From Arcicella sp034519515 (GTDB taxonomy: Bacteria; Bacteroidota; Bacteroidia; Cytophagales; Spirosomataceae), in the NCBI GenBank assembly GCA_034519515.1, contig JAXHOK010000050.1:62001-126000 (forward strand): a stretch of 64,000 bases of DNA. The letters are read 5' to 3'. Of this stretch, positions 8,378-16,614 are shown one piece after another. A program made the position numbers and the translations under genes. The notes under the pieces were generated by a model. That model made no database searches and had not been told where the DNA came from. It saw only the letters and a list, made by a program, of their open reading frames with translations. Position 1 is the first letter of the stretch. Every line of letters starts with the position of its first letter.

Positions 8378-8650
8378 TCAAACAATCCTACTCCTCAAAA
8401 TCTCAATCTGCAATTCGTGAACTTTTATCAATACGGCATTCAATTCTCCTTCCTTCAAATCCGTTACTGTGAGATTATATAATTCGGCAATTTGTTCCAA
8501 TCGTTCCTCTGAGGGCATTCTTCTGCCGTTTTCTTTCTGCCAATAAGCAGGCTGTGAAATACCTAAATATTCAGCCACGTAGTCCTGACTATATCCATGA
8601 ATTTCACGTATTCTTCTCAATTTTGCTGCCATTTGTTCCATGTAACTCAA
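8378..8650 (-). CDS. XRE-family helix-turn-helix regulator
   Basis: A 90-residue protein. Residues 9-65 form a classic Cro/C1-type HTH: LRRIREIHGYSQDYVAEYLG then SQPAYWQKENGRRMPSEERL as recognition helix and scaffold. The C-terminal 25 residues form one more predicted helix. Any of three ATGs at 8650, 8641 or 8632 would keep the domain whole. The Rpn nuclease follows on the same strand after 23 bp, so this is probably its regulator. Confidence 0.85.
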   Translation of the reverse strand: MSYMEQMAAKLRRIREIHGYSQDYVAEYLGISQPAYWQKENGRRMPSEERLEQIAELYNLTVTDLKEGELNAVLIKVHELQIEILRSRIV

Positions 8651-8841
8651 TATGTTTAAAAGTGGTATTTTCTAGAAATTATTTGATGTTGGGGTAAATA
8701 TAAAGAGCATTTAACGAAATTAGCAAATACAGTAGAGAATAATAGAGAATTTTAAAGAGCATATTTTAAAAGGTTTACCAGGGGGGTATTGAGCTCTAAA
8801 CAGGGATTAAATTACAGATAAGTCCCCTCTAACTTTGTTAA

Positions 8842-8870
8842 TTGACAATCAAAATGTTTAACTATATTTG
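8842..8870 (+). promoter_or_regulatory. Bacteroidota-type promoter before the Uma2 gene
   Basis: TATATTTG at 8863-8870 matches the TAnnTTTG -7 box of Bacteroidota sigma factors; TTGACA at 8842 could act as the upstream box. The ATG follows 19 bases later. Confidence 0.4.
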
Positions 8871-8888
8871 TAAGAAAACAAAAATATT

Positions 8889-9511
8889 ATGCTGGTCATA
8901 GAAAAAAAGAAAAAACCTAAATTTCGCACCATTCCTTCTTATCTCGTTTATGAAGAAATGAATGGTAAACCCTTGCTACACAAGGGTTTTATGGATGTTT
9001 TATCTGGCAAAAAGAAAGTTGAAGAATTATGGGTAGTAGTTCATTGCAATCAATTATTGTGTATTTATTGAACGGAGTTTTGTTTAATCGTATCGACAGA
9101 AAAAAATATTTAGCGGCTACAAATGAGCCTGGAATTCACATCCGTTTGGGCGATAATCTATCTAATGATATTGCCATTTTTGAAAAAGGAGACGTTATAT
9201 TGAATGATAAATATTTTGACAAAGCTACCAAGGTTGCAATTAATGTAGGTGTAAAAATTGGCTTATCGGAGACAGAACGGGCGGCGAACCGCTGGAACAA
9301 TGAATGGGATTACATTATCGAAAAATCTCAAAAAATGCTTGATTTTGGTACTGAAAAAGTAATCTGGATAACGACAAAATCTAAAAAAATATTTATTAGT
9401 AGTGCCACTGAACGATGGTATATGGTTGGTTTTAATGAAGAGGTACCTTTGATTGATGACTTTGTTCTGAATCTTGGAGTGCTGTTAAAAGATGAAGAAA
9501 TATTGTTTTGA
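8889..9511 (+). pseudogene. Uma2-family endonuclease gene with a frameshift
   Basis: Two overlapping frames together make one Uma2 (DUF820, PD-(D/E)XK) protein of about 205 residues. The first frame gives TIPSYLVYEEMNGKPLLHKG and GKKKVEEL and then leaves the family. The second picks up at 9029 with MGSSSLQSIIVYLL and continues through GDNLSNDIAIFEKGDV and WYMVGF. In intact relatives the junction reads E-E-I-M-G-S-S, so one base is missing at about 9026-9029. Catalytic acidic residues (the DIAIF aspartate) remain in the second frame. A real lesion and a sequencing error are both possible. It is unrelated to its neighbours in operon terms. Confidence 0.75.
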
Positions 9512-9531
9512 TTTTTCGATAAAATAAAAGT

Positions 9532-9568
9532 TCCTCATTTTCAAATGTAAATTGTTGAAAGTGAGGGA
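9532..9568. terminator. Hairpin after the Uma2 gene
   Basis: Arms TTCCTCATTTTCAA and TTGAAAGTGAGGGA around a 10-base loop, followed by a T-rich tract. Placed 20 bases after the stop. Confidence 0.6.
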
Positions 9569-9574
9569 TTTCTG

Positions 9575-9620
9575 TTTTTCGCCCCATAGTTAGTGTCTCT
9601 ACCAAGCACGGGGCGAAAAA
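9575..9620. terminator. Second hairpin, TTTTCGCCCC arms
   Basis: TTTTTCGCCCC and GGGGCGAAAAA are perfectly inverted around a 24-base loop. It directly follows the hairpin at 9532 and precedes the next gene's leader; it may end transcripts or insulate the exported-protein gene. Confidence 0.5.
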
Positions 9621-9693
9621 TTAATTCCAAACGTATAAAAATGATACAATTAGACGTTAAATTAATTGACAACCAACAAAACGTCTAATTACT

Positions 9694-10839
9694 ATGAAAT
9701 ATTTTATAAAATTTAAAACTACAATATTCCTCATTCTTCTTATTATTTTCTTTTCCCAAAATTCAAAAGCATGTATTTGTACTGGATGTAATAATAGTTT
9801 CAAGACATTAGAAGATACAAAGGGGTATGGTTTCATTGCATTAGTAAAAATTACAGGCGAACAAGACTATCAAAAAGAAACCAAAGACCCTTTTGCATCT
9901 ACAATTGGGCTTTTGAATATTCAAATTGTTGAGCTATTTAAGGGTGAGAAGATTGATAAAATTTTTGAATACTCGAAATACACTTCTTGCGATATGGGGG
10001 TATCGGTAGGTGAAGAGTGGATTATGTTAGGTAAATATGTAAATGGACAAATATATGTACACTTGTGTGGTGGAAATGAAAAATATAAAGAGGTAAATGA
10101 ATTTAGAAATTGGCAGTATAAAAATGGATTTAGAATGTTAAATGACTTGAGAAAAGTTTATAATCGTGAAGAGAAAAAAATTGAGGATGGAAAAAAGCAA
10201 GAATTTTATAGTAATGGGCAAATAGAGATACAGGAAGAATATTCCAATAGTATGCGAAATGGCAAGAGGACGATTTGGTATCCTAATGGAGTAGTTTTTT
10301 GCAGACAGACTTATATCAATGATACACTACACAACAAATCGGAATGGTTTTACCCTTCTGGTCAAATTTCAAATGAAGATTATTATATCAAAGGTAAACC
10401 TTATAATATTTCAAGAAAATACTATGATTCTACATTTGCTCCTTACGAAAAAGGACATTTACTGAGAAGATACAAAACCACCGATTCATTAAATTTCGTG
10501 TATAAAAGAGTCCAGATTGATCATGAAATAATCCATAATTCATCAGGGGTACAAATTATCTACAGGCGATATTCCAGAATAGGAAAGGTGAAATCTGAAA
10601 GATTTACTCAATCTCAATTAGGTTCTGAAACTAAGATTTTATACTACAATAATGGAGCAATAAGGTCGATTGAACACTTCTTAAATGGCTGTGGTTATGG
10701 GCATTTTCAGTCTTATTATATGAATGGTTTACCTAACCAAAGCTGGGATTATGATGATTACGGCAATAAAATCTCTGAAAGTATAATTACAGGTGAACCC
10801 GATAAAGAAAAAGAGCCTTACTCTGATTTCTTTGATTAG
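9694..10839 (+). CDS. Exported protein with YwqK-like repeats
   Basis: A 381-residue protein with an N-terminal signal segment (IFLILLIIFFSQNSKA) and then CICTGC, which looks like the N-terminal cysteine pair of a TIMP/NTR-like fold. From about residue 165 come several YwqK/MORN-variant repeats of the form EFYSNGQIEIQEEY, IWYPNGVVFCRQTY, WFYPSGQISNEDYY and LYYNNGAIRSIEHF. Such repeats occur in the so-called YwqK antitoxin family and in many exported Bacteroidota proteins of unknown role. No toxin partner is present, so I do not call it an antitoxin. Two hairpins lie before it and one after. Confidence 0.65.
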   Translation: MKYFIKFKTTIFLILLIIFFSQNSKACICTGCNNSFKTLEDTKGYGFIALVKITGEQDYQKETKDPFASTIGLLNIQIVELFKGEKIDKIFEYSKYTSCDMGVSVGEEWIMLGKYVNGQIYVHLCGGNEKYKEVNEFRNWQYKNGFRMLNDLRKVYNREEKKIEDGKKQEFYSNGQIEIQEEYSNSMRNGKRTIWYPNGVVFCRQTYINDTLHNKSEWFYPSGQISNEDYYIKGKPYNISRKYYDSTFAPYEKGHLLRRYKTTDSLNFVYKRVQIDHEIIHNSSGVQIIYRRYSRIGKVKSERFTQSQLGSETKILYYNNGAIRSIEHFLNGCGYGHFQSYYMNGLPNQSWDYDDYGNKISESIITGEPDKEKEPYSDFFD

Positions 10840-10872
10840 TTGAGAACAAAATTACTTGATACTCCACAAAAA

Positions 10873-10905
10873 AAGGAAGCCTTCGCTTGAAACGAAGGCT
10901 TCCTT
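10873..10905. terminator. Bidirectional hairpin, GGAAGCCTTCG family
   Basis: Perfect 13-bp arms AAGGAAGCCTTCG and CGAAGGCTTCCTT with a 7-base loop between two convergent genes; A-run before and T-rich after. Confidence 0.75.
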
Positions 10906-10916
10906 AAAATTTATGC

Positions 10917-13900
10917 TTACACAACCTCCAACTCCTCCACCACCACTACTTTTTTCCCCTTCCGAAACCACTTATCTCTCACCCGCTCGTTGATGTAATA
11001 CATACATGGCACAATTACGAGTGTCAGGATGGTCGAGAATGTTAATCCGTAGATAATCGTCCAAGCTAAAATATTCCAGAATGCTGCACTGTCTGAACCC
11101 GTGTGAATGTGTGGATTGAATTCAGTAAACATACTTACAAAGTCGATACTCAAACCAATTGCTAAGGGAATTAGACCTAATACTGCTGCGGCTGCCGTCA
11201 AAATTACGGGAGTCAAACGGGTACTTCCGCCTTCGACAATGGCTTTTTTCAAGGGATAACCACGCCCGATTAATTCATCGGTAAATTCAATCAGAAGAAT
11301 ACCGTTTTTTACCACAATACCCGCCAAGGAAATAATCCCTACGCCCGACATGATTACGGAGAAATCCTTTTTGAATATCATAAAGCCCAAGAATACGCCA
11401 ATGAATGAAAGTAAAATTGTTACGAAAATGATAACTGGCTTCATCAATGAATTAAACTGCAATGCTAATACCATGAAAATCAATAAAATAGCCGCAATTA
11501 ACGCTCCGAATAAAAACGTTCCCGTTTCTTTTTGCTCTTCTTGTTCACCGCCCATTTTGATGGTGTAGCCACTTGGAACATTCAATTCTGCCATTAAGGC
11601 TTCAATCTGTGGCACGATTTCGTTGGCATTAAATCCTTGTGAAACATCCGACCCCAACGTGATAGTACGCTCCTGATTTTTGCGGTTGATTTGGTTGAAA
11701 GTGGTTGAATATGAGATGCTTGCCACCGAGTTTAAAGGTACTTGACGCAACATTCCACCCATGACCATATCCCGATAGACAATTTTCAAAGCCAACAATT
11801 TTTCAATCTGATTGCGGTCTTCTGACTTGATTCTCAACTGGATTGGATATTCGTCTTTTTCATCACGGAACTTGGCAATTTCAGAACCAAACAAGGCTGT
11901 ACGCACCGCCATTGCAATTTGTGCCGAAGAAATCCCCTCTTGTTGAGCCTTCACTTTATCAACATCAATGATGATTTCGGGTTTATTGGTGATCAAATCT
12001 GACTTCAACTTTTCAATTCCTTGAATCCCCGATTTATCAATTGCTGCCCGAACGTCTTTCTCTAATTTTGATAAAGTTTGAAATTCATCTCCCGAAATTT
12101 CAATTGAAATCGGAGCTCCCGTTGGTGGTCCATTATTCTCTCGTGCTACTGAAATTTCTGCTCCTGGCAATTTCAGCGTTTTCATTTCTTTCTGTAAAAC
12201 CGTCAAAAACTTTTCCGAAGAAACACCCTGTCGCTCAATTCCTTTCACAAAAGCAATCGTTACTTTCGATTTTTGAGGCGTTGGAGCTCTGTCGGGGTTG
12301 AAGGGGTCTCCCGCATTTTTACCCACGTTAGCAATTACCGAATTGATGGCAACTTCCGCTTTTTCACGCTTAATCAGTTCAAAAACCTTCTTTTCAATCA
12401 CTCTGGAAACCGAATCCGTCACTCGTGCATCCGTCCCCACGGGAAGGGCATTGTAGATATAAATAAAGTCAGGCTCGCCACTTGGGAAGAAAATTACCCT
12501 TGGTTTCACAACGCCCAACATAAATATTGTTCCAAAAAGCAATACAAACATCGATAAAACCATCCAAACGGGACGGTAGCCCGTGATTACCCAAGAAATC
12601 AATTTTTCGTAATTATTCTTGAAAGCGGGTAGGGTTTTTTCTTGGAAAGGAACAATTATTTTGGGGGTTAAAATAAAATGATTAAAGGCGTATAAAATGG
12701 CAATCAGTAAGAAAAAATTACCTAAACCCACATTCACGAAATATCCCAACAAAGCACAAATTCCCAAAATAATCATCGGTTTTTTCAAAGAAGCCACACT
12801 GGTATCAACCGTACCGTGTTCGTCGTGACGTTTCATAAAAGTCATCGCAAAAACGGGGTTCATCACATACGCCACAATCAACGAAGCAATCAAAGTACAA
12901 ATCAATGTGATGGGTAGAAACTTCATAAATTCACCCACAATTCCAGGCCAAAATAATAAAGGTACAAAGGGCATCACGGTCGTTACAGTTCCCGATAAAA
13001 CAGGCACAAATACCACAGAAGCCGCTAATTTTACTGCCTCAATGATTGAGATATTCCGATAACGATTGAAAATACGGTGGGAGTTTTCGATAACCACGAT
13101 GGCATCATCCACCACAATTCCGAGTCCCAACAGGAAGGCAAAAAGCACGATGGTGTTTAGCGTAAAACCTAAGAAATACAAAGGGATAAACGCCAACAGA
13201 GCCGACAGCGGCACAGAAAGCCCCACGAAAATGGCATCTCGCACACCCATAAAAAACATCAAAACCAGTACCACGAAAATAAAACCAAGGATTACGGTAT
13301 TGACCAAATCATCAATTTCAGACTTGGTTCTTTCCGAACTATCTGCCGTAATTTTGATGTCTAACCCTTGTGGCAAACGGCTTTCTTTGGCTTCTTCAAT
13401 AATTTTTTGGATTTTCTCGGCTGCCGCAATCAAATTTGTTCCGCCTCGCTTGATAACATTGAGCGTAACCACTTTTTTATTATCCAAACGAGCAAAATCT
13501 TGCTGTTCTTCGCTGCTGTCAATCACGTCTGCAACATCGCCCAAACGGACTGATGCACCCGTAGAGGAACGCAAACGAATATTAGCAATTTGATCCATTG
13601 ATTTGAATTCGCCCTTCACTCGAAGCGTTCTTCTCACGCCATCCACGTTCAATTCACCGCCCGAAATATTGACGTTTTCGCCTTGAATTGCCGACTGAAT
13701 ATCATAAAAACTCAATCCTGCTGACTGCGATTTATACAAATCTAAGTTAATCTGAATTTCACGAGTCAAAGCCCCCACAATGTCCACCCGGGTGATTTCG
13801 GGTAAGCCTTCGATGTCGTCCTGTAAATCTTCGGCATAATTTTTCAATTTTGCCAAAGGATAATTTCCTGCCAAATTGATGTTCATAATCGGAAATTCCG

Positions 13901-14360
13901 AGAAGTTAACATCTTGAACCACAGGCTTTTTGGTCAAATCCTTCGGTAGTTGCACAATATCAACTTTGTCTTTCACCTTCCGCAAAGCATCCTCAACTTT
14001 CACATCAGGATTAAACTCTACCAAGATAATTGAAAAATCTTGAAGCGAATTTGACTTTACCCGTTTCACCCCCGAAATCGTTTTTAACTGTTTTTCGATG
14101 GGCTTTGTGATGGTGTTTTCAATGTCTGTGGGTGTTGTTCCCGCATAAATCGTCTGGACGTAAATTTGCGGCACTTTGATGTCAGGGAATTGTTCTTTCG
14201 GGAGGATGTTATAAATCACTATTCCCACAATGAACAGCACAGTGGTAAACAAATACACCGTTTTTTGATTGGCACCAAGCCAACCAATCATGTTATAAAT
14301 TGCCCCCGAACCGTGTTTTTCGTTCGTGAGGGCTTCGTTTTGTTGGACTTGTTTTTTCAT
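10917..14360 (-). CDS. RND efflux pump, AcrB/MexB-like inner-membrane permease
   Basis: A 1147-residue proton-driven efflux permease of the AcrB/AcrD/AcrF family. The first transmembrane helix is followed by the porter-domain start FPDIKVPQIYVQTIYAG; the proton-relay aspartate pair is in GLGIVVDDAIVVIEN on TM4, and the second half carries GVGIISLAGIVVKNGILLIE. It is about 100 residues longer than AcrB: extra hydrophobic segments lie between TM6 and TM7 (after NPVFAMTFMKRHDEHG). It is the last gene of a minus-strand operon with TetR, TolC, adaptor and a DUF1016 nuclease. Substrate cannot be read from sequence; the class exports drugs, dyes or lipids. Confidence 0.95.
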   Translation of the reverse strand: MKKQVQQNEALTNEKHGSGAIYNMIGWLGANQKTVYLFTTVLFIVGIVIYNILPKEQFPDIKVPQIYVQTIYAGTTPTDIENTITKPIEKQLKTISGVKRVKSNSLQDFSIILVEFNPDVKVEDALRKVKDKVDIVQLPKDLTKKPVVQDVNFSEFPIMNINLAGNYPLAKLKNYAEDLQDDIEGLPEITRVDIVGALTREIQINLDLYKSQSAGLSFYDIQSAIQGENVNISGGELNVDGVRRTLRVKGEFKSMDQIANIRLRSSTGASVRLGDVADVIDSSEEQQDFARLDNKKVVTLNVIKRGGTNLIAAAEKIQKIIEEAKESRLPQGLDIKITADSSERTKSEIDDLVNTVILGFIFVVLVLMFFMGVRDAIFVGLSVPLSALLAFIPLYFLGFTLNTIVLFAFLLGLGIVVDDAIVVIENSHRIFNRYRNISIIEAVKLAASVVFVPVLSGTVTTVMPFVPLLFWPGIVGEFMKFLPITLICTLIASLIVAYVMNPVFAMTFMKRHDEHGTVDTSVASLKKPMIILGICALLGYFVNVGLGNFFLLIAILYAFNHFILTPKIIVPFQEKTLPAFKNNYEKLISWVITGYRPVWMVLSMFVLLFGTIFMLGVVKPRVIFFPSGEPDFIYIYNALPVGTDARVTDSVSRVIEKKVFELIKREKAEVAINSVIANVGKNAGDPFNPDRAPTPQKSKVTIAFVKGIERQGVSSEKFLTVLQKEMKTLKLPGAEISVARENNGPPTGAPISIEISGDEFQTLSKLEKDVRAAIDKSGIQGIEKLKSDLITNKPEIIIDVDKVKAQQEGISSAQIAMAVRTALFGSEIAKFRDEKDEYPIQLRIKSEDRNQIEKLLALKIVYRDMVMGGMLRQVPLNSVASISYSTTFNQINRKNQERTITLGSDVSQGFNANEIVPQIEALMAELNVPSGYTIKMGGEQEEQKETGTFLFGALIAAILLIFMVLALQFNSLMKPVIIFVTILLSFIGVFLGFMIFKKDFSVIMSGVGIISLAGIVVKNGILLIEFTDELIGRGYPLKKAIVEGGSTRLTPVILTAAAAVLGLIPLAIGLSIDFVSMFTEFNPHIHTGSDSAAFWNILAWTIIYGLTFSTILTLVIVPCMYYINERVRDKWFRKGKKVVVVEELEVV

Positions 14361-14361
14361 T

Positions 14362-15393
14362 TCAAATAATATTTTCTAAATCGTTTAGTCTGTTTGATAT
14401 TTCTTCTGGTGAGGGTAATAGTCCTTTGAATTGCTCGGGCAACAATGACGAAGTATTGTAAGTTGCAACGCCAATAGGTTGTTGAGAATTTTTGAATGAA
14501 TACTCTACAATTGTCCTGTCTTTCTCTTTACAAATAATTATACCGATGGCATCATTTTCTCCTTCTTCCTTGTACTTATCATTCAAAACTGATAAATAAA
14601 ATTCCATTTTCCCCTTATATTCTGGTTTAAACGCATCAATTTTCAAATCAATGGCAACCATACATTTTAGCTTCCGATTAAATAACAATAAATCTATAAA
14701 ATATTCATTATCAGATACTTTCAAACAAAATTGGTTTCCTACAAACGTGAAGGCACTACCCATTTCAATCAAAAACTTCCGAATATTTTTAACCAAAGTC
14801 TCCTCTAATTCTCTTTCGGAGTAATCATGCCCTAAATCTAAAAAGTCAAAAGTATAATGGTCTTTTACCGCTAAATGAGCTTGTTCTGCGTAATTTTTAG
14901 GTAATAATTGGTCGAAATTCGTTTGATTTGTCAAATACATTTCAAACGCTTTGCTTTCAATTTGATGAAGTAAAATGTTCTTTGTCCAGCCAAATTTTTT
15001 GGTATGAAGGATGTAAAATTTACGTTCCTCAACGGTTTTACATTTCTGCAAAATGATGATATTATGAGTCCAACCAATTTCTCCAACCAATGGTTGGAGA
15101 TTTGTAATATCCTGATAACCAACATAAAACTGTCTCATAGCCCATAAATTACTATGACCAAATCCATTCTCATTTGGAAATTCTTTTTGTAAATCTTTCG
15201 ACAAATTTCCAATAATAGATTTTCCCCAACCAAACTCAGCTTGACGTTCCACAATCATTTTACCCAACTCCCAATAGAGTTGAATCAACTCTTTATTAAC
15301 AGCTTTTAAAGCTCTATACTGGGCTTCTCTAATTTTTACCTTAATCTCTCCGACAAAAGATTGATAGTCAGAATTTTGAATATCCATATCCAT
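14362..15393 (-). CDS. DUF1016 / YhcG-type PD-(D/E)XK nuclease
   Basis: A 343-residue protein with the DUF1016 N-terminal domain (KVKIREAQYRALKAVNKELIQ and LYWELGKMIVERQ, then WGKSIIGNLSKDLQKEFP) and a C-terminal PD-(D/E)XK nuclease. The nuclease core reads FIDLLLFNRKLKCMVAIDLK, giving the D-x(n)-D-x-K pattern, then FKPEYKGKMEFYLSVLND. Its start overlaps the adaptor's stop (TAATG) and its stop lies 2 bases before the RND start, so it is translated in the middle of an efflux operon. That place is odd, because the family normally stands alone or in defence or restriction neighbourhoods. No frameshift or missing residue is seen, so it looks active. Confidence 0.9.
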   Translation of the reverse strand: MDMDIQNSDYQSFVGEIKVKIREAQYRALKAVNKELIQLYWELGKMIVERQAEFGWGKSIIGNLSKDLQKEFPNENGFGHSNLWAMRQFYVGYQDITNLQPLVGEIGWTHNIIILQKCKTVEERKFYILHTKKFGWTKNILLHQIESKAFEMYLTNQTNFDQLLPKNYAEQAHLAVKDHYTFDFLDLGHDYSERELEETLVKNIRKFLIEMGSAFTFVGNQFCLKVSDNEYFIDLLLFNRKLKCMVAIDLKIDAFKPEYKGKMEFYLSVLNDKYKEEGENDAIGIIICKEKDRTIVEYSFKNSQQPIGVATYNTSSLLPEQFKGLLPSPEEISNRLNDLENII

Positions 15394-16538
15394 TAGTAAT
15401 TAATCAAACTCCCATCAACCAAATCCTGATAGCCCAGTGTGATTACGTTATCGCCAGCCGTCAAGCCTTCTATGATTTCAACTTCACCGTTGTAAGAAAT
15501 TCCCGTTTTTACCTTCTTGGCACGAGCAATTTTCTTTCCATTTTCATCAACAGCTACATATACTAAATCGCCAGCTTCGGTTTTTTGAATCAAGTTTTGC
15601 TTGATAATCAACGTATTAGCCTTTGATAAATCGTTAATATTAATCACTGCCATTTGATTTGGTTTCAACGAACCACCCAAATTTGGAATATTTGCCTCAA
15701 TGCCAAAAGTTCTTGAAGCGGGGTCAATCAAGGCATCAACCACTGAAATTCTGGCGTTCAATTCTTTGTTTATATCTGGAAATTTAACGGTGATTGCATC
15801 GCCACGTTTTACAGAACCCACATAAGTATCACCAATTTTGGCAGTAATTTTCAAATCACCAACGTTCACAATCTGAGCGATGGGTGCTCCTGGCATTCCC
15901 ATTTCGCCCACTTTCTGACGTACAATTTCCACCGTTCCCGAAATTGGAGCATAGACTTTGCTCATGCTCATTTGAGTTTTCATCGTGATGATGCGTTTCT
16001 CTAATGCTTCTTTATTGGCTTTTGCTTGCAAAAACTGAACTTCCGTACCAATTTGTTGATCCCAAAGTGTTTTTTGCTTATTAAAAAGCACCACCGCCAA
16101 ATCTAATTGATTATTAATTTCCGCCAATGATTCTTGCATCACCGAATTATCAACCGTTGCCACCAATTGTCCTTTCTTGATTGCCTGACCTTCCACCATG
16201 AAAATCCCTGTTAAAGAACCTCCCATCTGTGGGGTTACTTGTACAATATTTTTGGAAGTTACAATGCCCTGTGCTTCCACAAAATGCTTGAAACTTTGTG
16301 CTTGTAAAGGTGTAACAGATACCTTTATAGGCGTGGCTTCCACTTTTTTACCCGCTCCCAATTCTTTTTCAAGAGCTTTAATTTTGATTTCAATCTCTTT
16401 TTGTTGAGATTTCAAATCGGCTAATTCCGTTTTCTTATCAACTGGTTTATTGCATGATAAAATAAAAAGGACAAACAAGCCCCCTAACCCCCAGAGGGGG
16501 AATTTGATACTCGTAATTTTATTATTAAATGCTTTCAT
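15393..16538 (-). CDS. RND efflux periplasmic adaptor, lipoprotein
   Basis: A 381-residue membrane-fusion protein of the AcrA/HlyD type. The lipobox is FILSC at about residues 25-29. Order of parts: coiled coil (KTELADLKSQQKEIEIKIKA), lipoyl half (VEGQAIKKGQLVATVD), hairpin (LAEINNQLDLAVVLFNKQKT), second lipoyl half (SKVYAPISGTVEIVRQKVGE), beta-barrel and membrane-proximal domain. It links the inner-membrane pump to TolC. Oddly, the hydrophobic core of the signal peptide (KFPLWGLGGL) is coded by a CCCCCTCTGGGGG-type repeat whose inverted partner lies just upstream of the gene. Confidence 0.93.
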   Translation of the reverse strand: MKAFNNKITSIKFPLWGLGGLFVLFILSCNKPVDKKTELADLKSQQKEIEIKIKALEKELGAGKKVEATPIKVSVTPLQAQSFKHFVEAQGIVTSKNIVQVTPQMGGSLTGIFMVEGQAIKKGQLVATVDNSVMQESLAEINNQLDLAVVLFNKQKTLWDQQIGTEVQFLQAKANKEALEKRIITMKTQMSMSKVYAPISGTVEIVRQKVGEMGMPGAPIAQIVNVGDLKITAKIGDTYVGSVKRGDAITVKFPDINKELNARISVVDALIDPASRTFGIEANIPNLGGSLKPNQMAVININDLSKANTLIIKQNLIQKTEAGDLVYVAVDENGKKIARAKKVKTGISYNGEVEIIEGLTAGDNVITLGYQDLVDGSLINY

Positions 16539-16614
16539 GTTCTTTTATTGATAATTTTTTAAATATTTTCTGTTAAAATTTTAAATTGATTTGTCCAATT
16601 CCCCCTCTGGGGGC
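16478..16614. repeat. CCCCCTCTGGGGG inverted repeat spanning adaptor start
   Basis: AGCCCCCTAACCCCCAGAGG with following GGGAA at 16478, and the inverted TTCCCCCTCTGGGGGCT ending near 16614, about 90 bp apart. One arm is inside the adaptor's coding sequence, the other touches the TolC stop. A diverged member occurs at 44763-44826. Confidence 0.7.

Noticed and set aside
9694..10839. YwqK antitoxin of a toxin-antitoxin pair
   Set aside because: The protein has a signal peptide and no toxin gene beside it; the family name is not evidence of function.
13066..13593. A 175-codon plus-strand ORF inside the RND gene
   Set aside because: Antisense shadow of a strongly supported permease frame.
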